Below are positions 43,910 to 52,441 of a stretch of DNA of 64,000 nucleotides, piece by piece. How positions within the stretch are numbered: the stretch's first letter is position 1; every line of letters starts with the position of its first letter. Both the position numbers and the translations under genes were made by a program. The DNA is taken from the NCBI GenBank assembly GCA_036734025.1, contig DAIMZI010000002.1, positions 1 to 64,000 of the forward strand. The letters run 5' to 3'. The notes under the pieces were generated by a model. The model searched no databases, was not told the origin of the DNA, and saw only the letters and a list, made by a program, of their open reading frames with translations. This DNA is from DAIMZI01 sp036734025. GTDB taxonomy: Bacteria > Pseudomonadota > Alphaproteobacteria > Rhizobiales > Rhodomicrobiaceae.

Positions 43910-44338
43910 TCCGGCGCCGACCTGCCTAGGGCCCCATCTGCGCGCTCACGCCAGCGGTAAACTTAAGCCATGCTTAACCCGTGTCGTCAGTTTTAGGCAA
44001 TTTGCGGTGCTTGCCGGTCGGGCGTGTGTCCGCCCTCGTGCTGCTGCCATGCGGCTCGGGCAATGGCTTGTGCGCATGGCACCGCTGACAAGGAAACGCG
44101 CCGCAAAAGCGCCCCTTGCCGTCAATCAGCAATCCCGATCAAATCTCCAAAATTGTAATGGATTTTTTCTATCTATTTTAGATTTTTTATTTCACTTGAT
44201 TACGCGACATGTGAATTATTTGAACATTACTATTTAACGCTGCCAGTGTAGACTTTCCCATCACTTGACCTGCACCATCCGCGTTTCTATCCTCGGCGAT
44301 ATACGAACGGAGCAACCCCTTAGCCCGGCAACCCTGAC
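43910..44338. other. Intergenic region with AT-rich tract upstream of the LuxR-type regulator
   Basis: The 429-bp gap holds a strikingly AT-rich stretch (about 44141-44240) with T-runs, in contrast to the GC-rich surroundings. It probably carries the promoter of the regulator gene and may be a binding zone for an AT-preferring nucleoid protein. No ORF is supported. Confidence 0.5.
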
Positions 44339-45139
44339 ATGAGCATGACCCAAGAGCCAACCATCCGCGCTGCCTTTCATGCCGCCAAACCCAAGGAGCC
44401 CGCCATATCACAGCCGGGTGGTGCGGGCGCCGCGGGACGTTCTGCAAGCAGCAATTCCCAGCGCTTCGATCTGCCGGTGATGCAGACGCGCACGGTCGCG
44501 CTCATCGAGGAACGGCGGCTGATCCGCGAGACCCTGAGCGAATGTCTGAAGACATTGCCCGGGCTCGATCTGCGTATGTCCGCAAGTGTCGGCGATTGGC
44601 TGAAGCAGGCGGCCGAACGGCCGGCGAATTTCGTGCTCTACAGCATCGCCGGACGCCCGACGGACGAGCCCAACCGCGCCAACATCCGCCGCATCGCGCA
44701 AACATGCCCGCAGACGCCGTTAATCCTGCTGTGCGACAGCGAGGGGCTCGATGAAATCATGGGCGCACTTGAAGACGGCGCACGCGGCTACATCCCCACC
44801 AGCCTCGGCCTCGATATCATTGCCGAAGCCATCAGCCTCGTGGCCGCAGGCGGGGTCTATCTGCCCCTCAGCAGCCTGAGCGCAGCACGCCGCGCCACCA
44901 GCGAACCAGCCGCACGCCCCCCTCACCCGGGCGAAGACATTTTCACGGCGCGTCAGCTCGAGGTGCTGTCGGCGCTGCGCATGGGCAAGGCCAACAAGAT
45001 CATCGCCTATGAGTTGGACATGTGCGAGAGCACGGTGAAGGTCCATGTGCGCAACATCATGAAAAAGCTCGGCGCGACCAACCGCACGGAGGTTGCCTAC
45101 AAGGCCGGCAAGCTGCTTGGCGATGGCGGCACCTTCTGA
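44339..45139 (+). CDS. LuxR/NarL-type regulator with degenerate receiver domain
   Basis: The 266-residue protein has a disordered start, a receiver-like domain (about 52-170) and a LuxR HTH (about 202-262: FTARQLEVLSALRMGKANK and STVKVHVRNIMKKLGATNRTE). The receiver lacks the phosphoryl-acceptor Asp: the strand-3 end reads NFVLYSIAG (residues 97-105). The acidic pair appears as EE (57-58) and the switch lysine region is GYIPTS. It is therefore probably not controlled by phosphorylation. It stands at the head of the exopolysaccharide cluster, so it may regulate it. Its 3' end overlaps the convergent DUF4910 gene. Confidence 0.85.
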   Translation: MSMTQEPTIRAAFHAAKPKEPAISQPGGAGAAGRSASSNSQRFDLPVMQTRTVALIEERRLIRETLSECLKTLPGLDLRMSASVGDWLKQAAERPANFVLYSIAGRPTDEPNRANIRRIAQTCPQTPLILLCDSEGLDEIMGALEDGARGYIPTSLGLDIIAEAISLVAAGGVYLPLSSLSAARRATSEPAARPPHPGEDIFTARQLEVLSALRMGKANKIIAYELDMCESTVKVHVRNIMKKLGATNRTEVAYKAGKLLGDGGTF

Positions 45140-46431
45140 GCATCGGCGGCGCTCAGCAGACCGTGAGCCGCAAGACGATGCGCCGCATCCGCGATCCGGG
45201 CAAAAGGAATGCCGGCCCGCTCGGCGATATCGAGCAGCGAATGCCGCCCGTCCGACAGATTGAGCACCCATAGCAGCGCCATGTTGTGCGCCCTGCCCTC
45301 GGCACTGCTCGCCGGCTGATACAGCCCCCGCCGCCCAAGTTGCGGCTCGCCATAAGGGTGCAGGTTGAGCCAGTATCCATCCCGCTCCAGCACCTCCACA
45401 GCCTCGCGCACCAGCGCAAACGACAGGCCCAGATGTTCAGGCGCAATGAAGTCCATGTCATCGGCGCTGGTGTGATATTGCGGGTAGGCGCCGTGGCGGC
45501 TGCGCTGAAACAGGCCGACCGGCAAATCAAAGCCAGGCGAGCCGAACTGGCGCTCGTCATAGCCATAGGGCGAAAACGGCAAGACTTGGGCCAGCGGCGC
45601 GCCGTGGTGCAGCACATGGCTCATGGCCCGGTCGATGGGCGCATCGCCGCGCCGGCTGCATTTGTAGACCGGACCGCCGGCATCGCCCACGCCGGCCAGC
45701 ACGAGACCTGCGCATATGCGCTTCACGGTTTCCCGGTTGCGTGCCAGCCAGACAATGGCGCCTATCGTGCCCGGCACGAACAGCAGGCGAAAGCTGAGCC
45801 GGCGCGGCGCCGACATCAGCCACGCGCCGACATGCGCCAGAAGCGCCATGCCGGAACAATTGTCATTGGCCATCGACGGGTGGCAGACATGGGTTGAAAG
45901 CAGGACCTCATCGTCGCATTCGCCCGGAATGAAGAGCTCGCCATAGCTGAGGCTGCCGGCCTTCATCTGTGTGTCGATCACGATCTCATAATCGCCATCA
46001 GGCGCGGACTGCCACGCAGCATGCGACATGCAGAAGGCCCAGCCAGGCGAGTAATAGAGTGTACGATAGGGGATCACCTGCGGCAGGTCCGGGTCGGTAA
46101 TGATGTGATTGCTAAGTTCGGCGCGGCTCATCGTGGCGCGCACCGGCTGGCTGTAGCCGGCCAGATGCAGGTTGCATCGGTCGAAATCGGCGATCCTGGT
46201 GCCGTCCGGCGCGCTCAGGTAAGCCTCGCTCACGTGCCATTCAGGCGGCACGGTCCAGTCGAACGCACGCGTGCCGCTCGCCACCTCATGAACGATCAGC
46301 GGAACCTGCTCGCGCAGGATCGCAAGCGAGCGGCGCACGCCCGGCCCGGTCAGGCTGCGCGCGATGGGGAACAAACGCCCGGCAAGCGCATATATGCTTT
46401 CGCCGATCTGCGCGTCGCCATTGTCCGTCAT
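45097..46431 (-). CDS. DUF4910 domain protein (aminopeptidase-like)
   Basis: The 444-residue protein matches DUF4910/DUF2172 proteins found in surface-polysaccharide clusters. It has an M28-like metallopeptidase-type segment, ELFIPGECDDEVLLSTHVCH followed by HPSMANDNCSGMA, and a C-terminal winged-helix-like part (NLSDGRHSLLDIAERAG). The family is thought to act in polysaccharide modification, but no reaction is proven. I chose the ATG at 46431; a GTG at 46437 is possible. It lies 20 bp after the epimerase gene. The last 43 bp overlap the LuxR-type gene. Confidence 0.8.
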   Translation of the reverse strand: MTDNGDAQIGESIYALAGRLFPIARSLTGPGVRRSLAILREQVPLIVHEVASGTRAFDWTVPPEWHVSEAYLSAPDGTRIADFDRCNLHLAGYSQPVRATMSRAELSNHIITDPDLPQVIPYRTLYYSPGWAFCMSHAAWQSAPDGDYEIVIDTQMKAGSLSYGELFIPGECDDEVLLSTHVCHPSMANDNCSGMALLAHVGAWLMSAPRRLSFRLLFVPGTIGAIVWLARNRETVKRICAGLVLAGVGDAGGPVYKCSRRGDAPIDRAMSHVLHHGAPLAQVLPFSPYGYDERQFGSPGFDLPVGLFQRSRHGAYPQYHTSADDMDFIAPEHLGLSFALVREAVEVLERDGYWLNLHPYGEPQLGRRGLYQPASSAEGRAHNMALLWVLNLSDGRHSLLDIAERAGIPFARIADAAHRLAAHGLLSAADAQKVPPSPSSLPAL

Positions 46432-46451
46432 GACCACCCCGACTGACCGCT

Positions 46452-47495
46452 TCAGGCCGCAACGTGGCGCAGCCGGCGCAAATCAGGGCCAAGTTCACCT
46501 GCCGCCATCAGCGCCTTTATATGGCCGATACGCTGAAACCGCGGCCCCTCGAAATCAGCCAGCGCCAGCCCGGACCGGCTGATGGCTTCGTGCACCTCGC
46601 GTGCGCCCGAGCGCGCATCCCACTGCGGCGTGAAGCCGGGAAGCCTCGCGGCGATCTTCGCGAAGCTGACGCGGTATGACCGGGCATCGGGGCCGGCATC
46701 CGGCGCGATGTCAATGGTGGCGCCGGGTACGGTCTCGCCGACGATCCGGGCCAGATCGCGGATCCGGTAGTTGTGCTCATCGCGCCCGACATTGAAGGCC
46801 TCGCACCACACCGCCTCGCGCGGCGCATCCAGCGCTGCCAGAAAGGCGCGCGAGATATCCTCGACATGGACGATAGGGCGCCATGGGCTGCCATCCGATT
46901 TCAGATGGATGCGTCCGCTCACCGTCGCCCAGGCCACCAGATTGTTGAGCACGACATCAAAACGCAGGCGCGGCGACAGGCCATAGGCGGTGGCCGGACG
47001 CAGGAAAACCGGGCAGAACCGGTCATCGGCAAGCGCGGCGATATCGCGCTCGGCCTGAACCTTGGACTGGCCATAGGCCGTCACCGGCTTGAGCGGCGCT
47101 GTCTCGTCGATCACCGCATCGCCGGCGCGGCCGTAATTGCTGCATGAAGATGCCAGCACGAAGCGGCTGACCCCCGCCTGTCTGGCGATCTCGGCCAGAC
47201 GAACGCTGGCGCGGTGGTTGATGTCGAATGTCGTGTCGGGATTGAGATTACCCAGCGGATCGTTGGAAAGGGCAGCCAGATGCACGACCGCGTCAAAGCC
47301 GGCAAGGTCTTCAACATCCAGATCGCGGATATCCGTCGGGTAGGCATCCACCGGAGCGATCTCGCCGCCCTCAGCAAACGTGCAGCGGGCATAAAGATCG
47401 CTGTCGCACCCGATGACCTGATGGCCCGCAGCAAGCAGCATCGGGACCATCACAGTGCCGATATAACCCAGATGTCCGGTGACCAGAACTTTCAT
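46452..47495 (-). CDS. NAD-dependent epimerase/dehydratase
   Basis: This 347-residue extended SDR has the nucleotide-binding VTGHLGYIGT, the DIRD acidic segment, HLAALSNDP, the catalytic SSCSNYG and Y141-GQS-K145, and the domain ending DARSYRVSFAKI. It probably modifies a nucleotide sugar for the polysaccharide. It and the DUF4910 gene form a two-gene operon divergent from the Wzz-like gene. The precise sugar cannot be predicted. Confidence 0.87.
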   Translation of the reverse strand: MKVLVTGHLGYIGTVMVPMLLAAGHQVIGCDSDLYARCTFAEGGEIAPVDAYPTDIRDLDVEDLAGFDAVVHLAALSNDPLGNLNPDTTFDINHRASVRLAEIARQAGVSRFVLASSCSNYGRAGDAVIDETAPLKPVTAYGQSKVQAERDIAALADDRFCPVFLRPATAYGLSPRLRFDVVLNNLVAWATVSGRIHLKSDGSPWRPIVHVEDISRAFLAALDAPREAVWCEAFNVGRDEHNYRIRDLARIVGETVPGATIDIAPDAGPDARSYRVSFAKIAARLPGFTPQWDARSGAREVHEAISRSGLALADFEGPRFQRIGHIKALMAAGELGPDLRRLRHVAA

Positions 47496-47763
47496 GACGT
47501 CCTCGCGCGGCTGCTGAACAGGATCATCCTACTGAATAGCACGCGATGGTTGCGCTGATGCTAATGCGACACTTTTTTTGCAAGCTGCGACCGGCGCCGC
47601 CTGATGCCGCGAGATGCGGGTCTTTTACGCCCTGCTAAATCAAAACGGGTATCTTTCTGGCTTGCACCACTTTTGAGGGTGCCCCTCCACCAAGTCGGCA
47701 ATCGTGTCGTCAAGGCGCGGTGGCTATGGTGCTTTTGCACAAGGCTCCGATACGGGCCGCAAG

Positions 47764-48834
47764 ATGGATACTGCCATGCGACATGAACCAATGACGCGAA
47801 AGACTGGCGCAAACGAGCCGGATCCGCGCGAACTCAGCCTCATCGATATTGCCGACTTCGTCTGGTCATGCCGCTGGTTGGTGCTCGCCTGCATGCTTGT
47901 CGCCGGCATGGCGGCTGTGCTCTTCATCCTGCTGGCCACACCGCGCTACACCGCTCACACCCAGGTCTTCATCGAAACGCGCACCCCCCTGGCGCTTCGC
48001 GAACCGGCTTCTGAACGCACATCGCCCATCGACGCGCCGGAGGTGGAAAGCCAGCTCATCCTGCTGCGGTCCGAGCAGATCGCGGAAAAGACCGTGCGGC
48101 GGCTCGGCCTCGTGGAAGATGATGAATTTGCGCCTGAGGCCGGAAAGCCGGGTCCGCTGGCACGCCTCATTGCTTATGTGCGCAACCTGCTGGGGCGCAA
48201 GCGCGCAGCAACCACCGCCGATGATCCAGAGATCGCCGCCAGAAATGCTGCGGCAAATGTCCTGCGCGAGCGGATGACGGCGCGCCGGCTGGACATCTCC
48301 TATGTCATCGAGATTTCCTTCACCGCCGCCAGCCCGGAGAAAGCGGCCCGCATCGCCAACGGCATCGCCGAGACCTATATCGAGGATCAGCTCGAGACCC
48401 GCGCCCAGGCCGCCCGACTCGGCGCCCAATGGCTGGAAGGGCGCATCGACGATCTGCGCCGCGAGATGAATGCCAGTGCCCTGCGCGTCAAGGAATTTCG
48501 CGCCCGTCGGGATTATTCAATCCCCGGCTCCGCACCAGCGGAGGCACTCAGGCAGGGCGCTGATGGCACAGGCGATGGAACGACGCTGGAAGAACTTGAG
48601 TCCGAAGCCAGCACCTACCGCGCGATCTATGAAAGCTTCCTCCAGGCGTTTGCCGAGTCCGTCCAGCGGCAAAGCTACCCAGTCACCAATGCCCGCATCA
48701 TCACGCGCGCTGTTATCGGCGAAAAGAGCTTCCCGGCCAGCTTGCGCACGCTTGCCGCGGCGATTGTGTCGGGGGCATTGCTGGGACTGGCGATCGGCTT
48801 TTTCCGCATGTCTCGTTGGCGCACTGGCGAATGA
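47764..48834 (+). CDS. Wzz/GumC-like chain-length determinant (no kinase domain)
   Basis: The 356-residue inner-membrane protein has a first transmembrane helix (about 38-59), a periplasmic Wzz domain with RYTAHTQVFIETR, a coiled-coil part (QLETRAQAARLGAQWLEGR) and a second helix near the C-terminus (about 328-345). It resembles the N-terminal half of ExoP, controlling polymer length, but stops after the second helix without a BY-kinase domain. The start may be 47764, 47776 or 47791. It converges on the export protein gene. Confidence 0.82.
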   Translation: MDTAMRHEPMTRKTGANEPDPRELSLIDIADFVWSCRWLVLACMLVAGMAAVLFILLATPRYTAHTQVFIETRTPLALREPASERTSPIDAPEVESQLILLRSEQIAEKTVRRLGLVEDDEFAPEAGKPGPLARLIAYVRNLLGRKRAATTADDPEIAARNAAANVLRERMTARRLDISYVIEISFTAASPEKAARIANGIAETYIEDQLETRAQAARLGAQWLEGRIDDLRREMNASALRVKEFRARRDYSIPGSAPAEALRQGADGTGDGTTLEELESEASTYRAIYESFLQAFAESVQRQSYPVTNARIITRAVIGEKSFPASLRTLAAAIVSGALLGLAIGFFRMSRWRTGE

Positions 48835-48850
48835 GATCAATGATCGGCGT

Positions 48851-50266
48851 TCATTCCGTCGGATTTCGGGCGCGCGTCTGCGGACTGACGAGGGTGGAGA
48901 AGGCTTCATCAGCGGCCGCGTCATAGCTGCGCGAGCGCGGAGCGGGCGTCGTCGCGGTTGCGCGCGGCTCGGCCTGCGGGCTCAGTTCCACATGTACCAC
49001 ATCGCCCGGCAGGACAGCCGTTGTCTCGGCAGCGGGAAAGCGCTGCGGCCCGTTCCCGGTTGCACGGACGATCTCGAATGTCGGGCGCATCGTCAGCCCG
49101 TTTCGCGAGGATACACCGGGCACGCCAAGCTCTTGCGCGCTGCGAGCGAGCATCAGCGCCACCTCTCGGCGCTTGGCCGTTTCATCAGTATCGGCGCGCA
49201 CCTGCTGCAGCGAGGCTGCGGCCTCACCGAAACGCTGGGTCTCCAGTTCGATCATCGAAAGCTCGGCCCGGCTGATGTCCTGGCGCGCGCGCACCACCCG
49301 TGATTGCAGCGTCAGGCCCTCGGCTTCGAGCTGCGCCATGGTCCGCTCCAGCTCCAGCCGGCGGGGTGAGGTGGTCAGCCCGCGCTGTTCGAGCTCGCGG
49401 ATCTTGTCGCGCTCGGCTCGCACCAGCGACACCTGGCGCGCATGCACCTCGCGCTGCGCGTTGAGCGTGTCCACTTCTTCCAGAAGGAAGGCGCGCAACT
49501 GGCGCAGGGCGCTCATCTGGGTCTCGAATGCCTTCTTGCGCGCATCAAACACGCTTTTCTCGCGCGTCAGGATCGCATCGAGCGCAGCCTCGCCAGCCCG
49601 CTCAAGCAACGAGCTCGGCCATGTCGGTTCATTGGCCCCGTCACGCTCAGCCTCCAGACGCGCGGCGCGCGCCGCCAGCTGATCGAGCCGGGAGCCAAGC
49701 ACACCAGCTTCGCCGCTTGAGGTTATGGCGTCGCGGATCAGACCCGCAGCCGCCCCGTCGCGTATGCGCATCACGCCGCCGCCAATGCTGAGCGCCTGGA
49801 GCACGGTGAGGCCCGGACGATAGGGATAGGGGCCGGGCCGCTCTACCGCGCCACTGATGAAGAACGGGCGGTACTCGATCACTTCGACCGATGTATCGGG
49901 CGCGCGCGCCAGCCCCATTCGCTCGCGCACACGCAGGGAGATTGCGCCCGCCAACTCACGCGTCGTGAGCCCGCTTGCCTCGATCTCGCCGGCCAAAGGC
50001 AGCGACAGCTGGCCACGCGCGCCGATGAGATAGTCCTCGTTGAAGGCTTCCCAGGCATAGATCTGATCAAGCGCCGCGCGCCACTCAAAGATGCGGATGC
50101 GCAGCTTGTCCTGCGGCCCGAGACGGTAGACCTCGCCAGAGGCTTCAAGGGCGGGGCTTTCCTGCGCGCCAGCACCGCCTGCCGGCAGACCGGCAACCGC
50201 GAGCAGCACGACACCAAGCATGATTAGCCTTGCACGGCGCAAGCGCCATTTCTTTCCGGTACGCAT
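48851..50266 (-). CDS. Polysaccharide biosynthesis/export protein (OPX, ExoF-like)
   Basis: The 471-residue protein has a signal peptide (ends GAGAQ). It is followed by a Wza-like polysaccharide export domain with YRLGPQDKLRIRIFEW, a SLBB-like segment (FISGAVERPGPYPYRPGLTV) and a long coiled coil (about 200-380: AARLEAERDGANEPTW on, EVDTLNAQREVHARQ). A C-terminal second SLBB-like part follows. It likely forms the outer-membrane or periplasmic export channel of the EPS. I chose the ATG at 50266 with GAGGGA upstream; ATG 50281 overlaps the upstream gene's stop (ATGA). Confidence 0.85.
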   Translation of the reverse strand: MRTGKKWRLRRARLIMLGVVLLAVAGLPAGGAGAQESPALEASGEVYRLGPQDKLRIRIFEWRAALDQIYAWEAFNEDYLIGARGQLSLPLAGEIEASGLTTRELAGAISLRVRERMGLARAPDTSVEVIEYRPFFISGAVERPGPYPYRPGLTVLQALSIGGGVMRIRDGAAAGLIRDAITSSGEAGVLGSRLDQLAARAARLEAERDGANEPTWPSSLLERAGEAALDAILTREKSVFDARKKAFETQMSALRQLRAFLLEEVDTLNAQREVHARQVSLVRAERDKIRELEQRGLTTSPRRLELERTMAQLEAEGLTLQSRVVRARQDISRAELSMIELETQRFGEAAASLQQVRADTDETAKRREVALMLARSAQELGVPGVSSRNGLTMRPTFEIVRATGNGPQRFPAAETTAVLPGDVVHVELSPQAEPRATATTPAPRSRSYDAAADEAFSTLVSPQTRARNPTE

Positions 50267-50277
50267 CGTGTTGTCCC

Positions 50278-51318
50278 TCATTCGCTTTGTCCGTGGGCCG
50301 GCATGGCGGCGGGCGCATGGCGCACATCCTTGTTCCGCCGCGCCAACAAGCCCGCAAGAAATCCACCCGCCCAGGCAAGATGCATCGTCATCGCCGCCGG
50401 CCCGCTGAGCGCCGCGCCGGGGTCGCGCTGGCGCACGGCCAATGCGGCCCCCCAGCAGAGGCAAACGCCCACATAAAGCGCTGGGAATGCCAGCGCAGCG
50501 GGCATGACGGGCGCAAGGACGCCGGCCCCGGCAAGCCCGCCAAGCACACCGACAGGCGCAAGCTGACGCGGCCTCGGCATCATGGCGTGGCGGCGCACGG
50601 TGCGCGCACGGCCCTTGCCGAAATTCCAGTATTGCCGGGCGAGCGAGGACAAATCGGCGCGCGGCCAATAGATGATGCGCAGCCCCTGATCGAGGTAGAT
50701 CCGCCCGCCGCTCAGTGTCAGCCGCCGATCATATTCGGCGTCTTCGTTGTGGCTGAAGCTTTCATCATAGCCGCCCAGCGCGCGAAAGGCGCGCGCATCA
50801 AAGCCGGCATGATGCCCATGATCGACGAAGCCCGAAGCGGCCATGCCGCGATGTGCCGCCCCGCCATTTCCCAGCCGGCTGTTCTGCGCCGCGGCGATGC
50901 CTCTTTGCATGACCCCACGCCCGCGGCTAAGCATCGGCACAACGACGGAGGCAGCGCCCGTGCGCCTCAGCGTAGCCACCACGCGGCGGGCGAAATCGGT
51001 TGGGTAAAGCGCATGGCAATCAGCCCGCACCAGATAAAGCGAGCGCGGATCAGCGCACCGCGCCGCCAGATTGACGCCGGCCGATTGAATGCGCCGCGCA
51101 TTGTCGATAAGGCGGATGCGCCTGTCGCGCGCACTCAGCCGCTTGACGATCTGAGCGGTATCATCGGTGCTGCCGCCATCCACTACGATGATTTCGCAAT
51201 CCTCATCGCCAGCCGGCGGCGCCAGCGAACCGATGGCAGCCTCGATGTGCCGCGCCTCGTTGAGCGCGGGCATGATGATGGTGATGAACGGCTTGTCGCC
51301 GCGCGGCGTCGGCTTCAT
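50278..51318 (-). CDS. Glycosyltransferase family 2 (ExoA-like)
   Basis: The 346-residue protein has a GT-A domain: ITIIMPALNEARHIE, IIVVDGGSTDDTA, a YLVRADCHALYP segment with the acidic metal-site residues and HNEDAEYDRR. Transmembrane helices at about 245-320 follow, as in ExoA of the succinoglycan pathway, which adds the second sugar. The ATG overlaps the methyltransferase stop (ATGA), and the export protein gene follows, so the three are in one operon. Confidence 0.86.
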   Translation of the reverse strand: MKPTPRGDKPFITIIMPALNEARHIEAAIGSLAPPAGDEDCEIIVVDGGSTDDTAQIVKRLSARDRRIRLIDNARRIQSAGVNLAARCADPRSLYLVRADCHALYPTDFARRVVATLRRTGAASVVVPMLSRGRGVMQRGIAAAQNSRLGNGGAAHRGMAASGFVDHGHHAGFDARAFRALGGYDESFSHNEDAEYDRRLTLSGGRIYLDQGLRIIYWPRADLSSLARQYWNFGKGRARTVRRHAMMPRPRQLAPVGVLGGLAGAGVLAPVMPAALAFPALYVGVCLCWGAALAVRQRDPGAALSGPAAMTMHLAWAGGFLAGLLARRNKDVRHAPAAMPAHGQSE

Positions 51319-52085
51319 GTCTGGCGCGTGGCATCGCCGCTCTTTCGGCAATGGATAAGCGCATACCAGGCAAGCCAGCGCAGCCCCGGCACGCGCAAGA
51401 GCGCCCTGTCACATGCCCTGAGACCAGCGCGAAGGCCGGTTCCTGCACGTGTCTTCCTGAACGGCACCGCCGCGAGCGTGCTCAGCCCATAAAAGTGCAG
51501 ATCGACGCTGGCGAAGCGGGTCTTGAGGGTGGCGATATCTGAAGGGCGCAAAGGATGTTCATCGGGTGTGCGCGCGTCCGGGGTCAGCGCGCGGTAAAGC
51601 TCGATCGCCGGATTGAGCCCCAGCGGCTCCCAGAAAAGCGCATGCCCGCCGGGCCGCAACACGCGCGCCAGACTGTCCGCGCACATGCCGATATCGAGGT
51701 GATGAATGATGCCGCTGCCAAACACCAGATCGAAGCTGTCGTCGGGGAAGTCCAGGTTCATGGCGTCCATGACGCTGAAACGGGCATTTGGCGCATCGCA
51801 GGAGCAGCGCGCCTGACGCACGGCCTCATCGGAAATATCAATCGCGTGGACACTGCGTGCGATGGGCGCGATGACCCCGGCCAGAGCTTCCGCCCCGCAG
51901 CCATACTCAAGCACGTCGCGGCCGCTGCTCAGCCGGGCGACCATGTCCTTGAAGCCGCGCGTGCCATCAGCAATCGCCCAGTAGAATTTTTTCTGTGCGT
52001 CGCGGGCATCGCCCTCGGCGAACCGTCGATCATGGAAGGCGCGCTCTGAATCAAGGATCGCCTCGATCGTGCGTGGTGATTTCAT
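51315..52085 (-). CDS. Class I SAM-dependent methyltransferase
   Basis: The 256-residue protein has the SAM-binding motif VLEYGCGAEALAG, then an acidic VHAIDISDEAV and SFDLVFGSGIIHHL. It is expected to methylate a small molecule, perhaps the polysaccharide or its precursor, by context only. I chose the ATG at 52085, 4 nt after GGGGA; the frame upstream lacks family features. Divergent from the Wzy gene. Confidence 0.83.
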   Translation of the reverse strand: MKSPRTIEAILDSERAFHDRRFAEGDARDAQKKFYWAIADGTRGFKDMVARLSSGRDVLEYGCGAEALAGVIAPIARSVHAIDISDEAVRQARCSCDAPNARFSVMDAMNLDFPDDSFDLVFGSGIIHHLDIGMCADSLARVLRPGGHALFWEPLGLNPAIELYRALTPDARTPDEHPLRPSDIATLKTRFASVDLHFYGLSTLAAVPFRKTRAGTGLRAGLRACDRALLRVPGLRWLAWYALIHCRKSGDATRQT

Positions 52086-52441
52086 CTTGTCCCCAGGACT
52101 GATCCTGACGTGAGGCCGCCCGCAAGCCGTTAGGTGACCCCCGCAAAGCGCATACAGAACCGAACAGGCGCGGCCAAGCATATGGTTGCAGGCATGGATA
52201 TTACCCGCTCCCGTTGCGCCCGGTAAGACCTCCCATCGCCTGAGCACCACTCATCTGGAAGGCTCAACCTGCATGACCAAAATACTTAGATTGCGCGCGC
52301 CATACGCCCGATGGCCATGTTCCTTCAGGTTGTGGGGCTGTGCGATAGGTTGTGTCGCCTTCCTAAGCGCGCTGTCACGCCAAACCTGCGCGCTGTCACA
52401 CCAGACCTGCGCGCTGTGACGCCAAAACGAGAGTTCGGAAT
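52086..52441. other. Divergent intergenic region upstream of methyltransferase and Wzy genes
   Basis: The 356-bp gap between divergent genes should hold both promoters. Apart from the 21-bp repeats near its right end I see no ORF with family features; a short frame at 52186-52419 looks like chance coding. Confidence 0.5.
52367..52429. repeat. 21-bp tandem repeat (3 copies) upstream of Wzy gene
   Basis: Three units start at 52367, 52388 and 52409, each beginning GCGCGCTGT and continuing CACGCCAAACC with small changes. They lie 13 bp ahead of the proposed start of the polymerase gene. Confidence 0.85.

Noticed and set aside
52186..52419. Small Cys-rich frame of 77 codons upstream of the Wzy gene
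   Set aside because: It runs through the 21-bp repeats, lacks a ribosome site and has no family resemblance.
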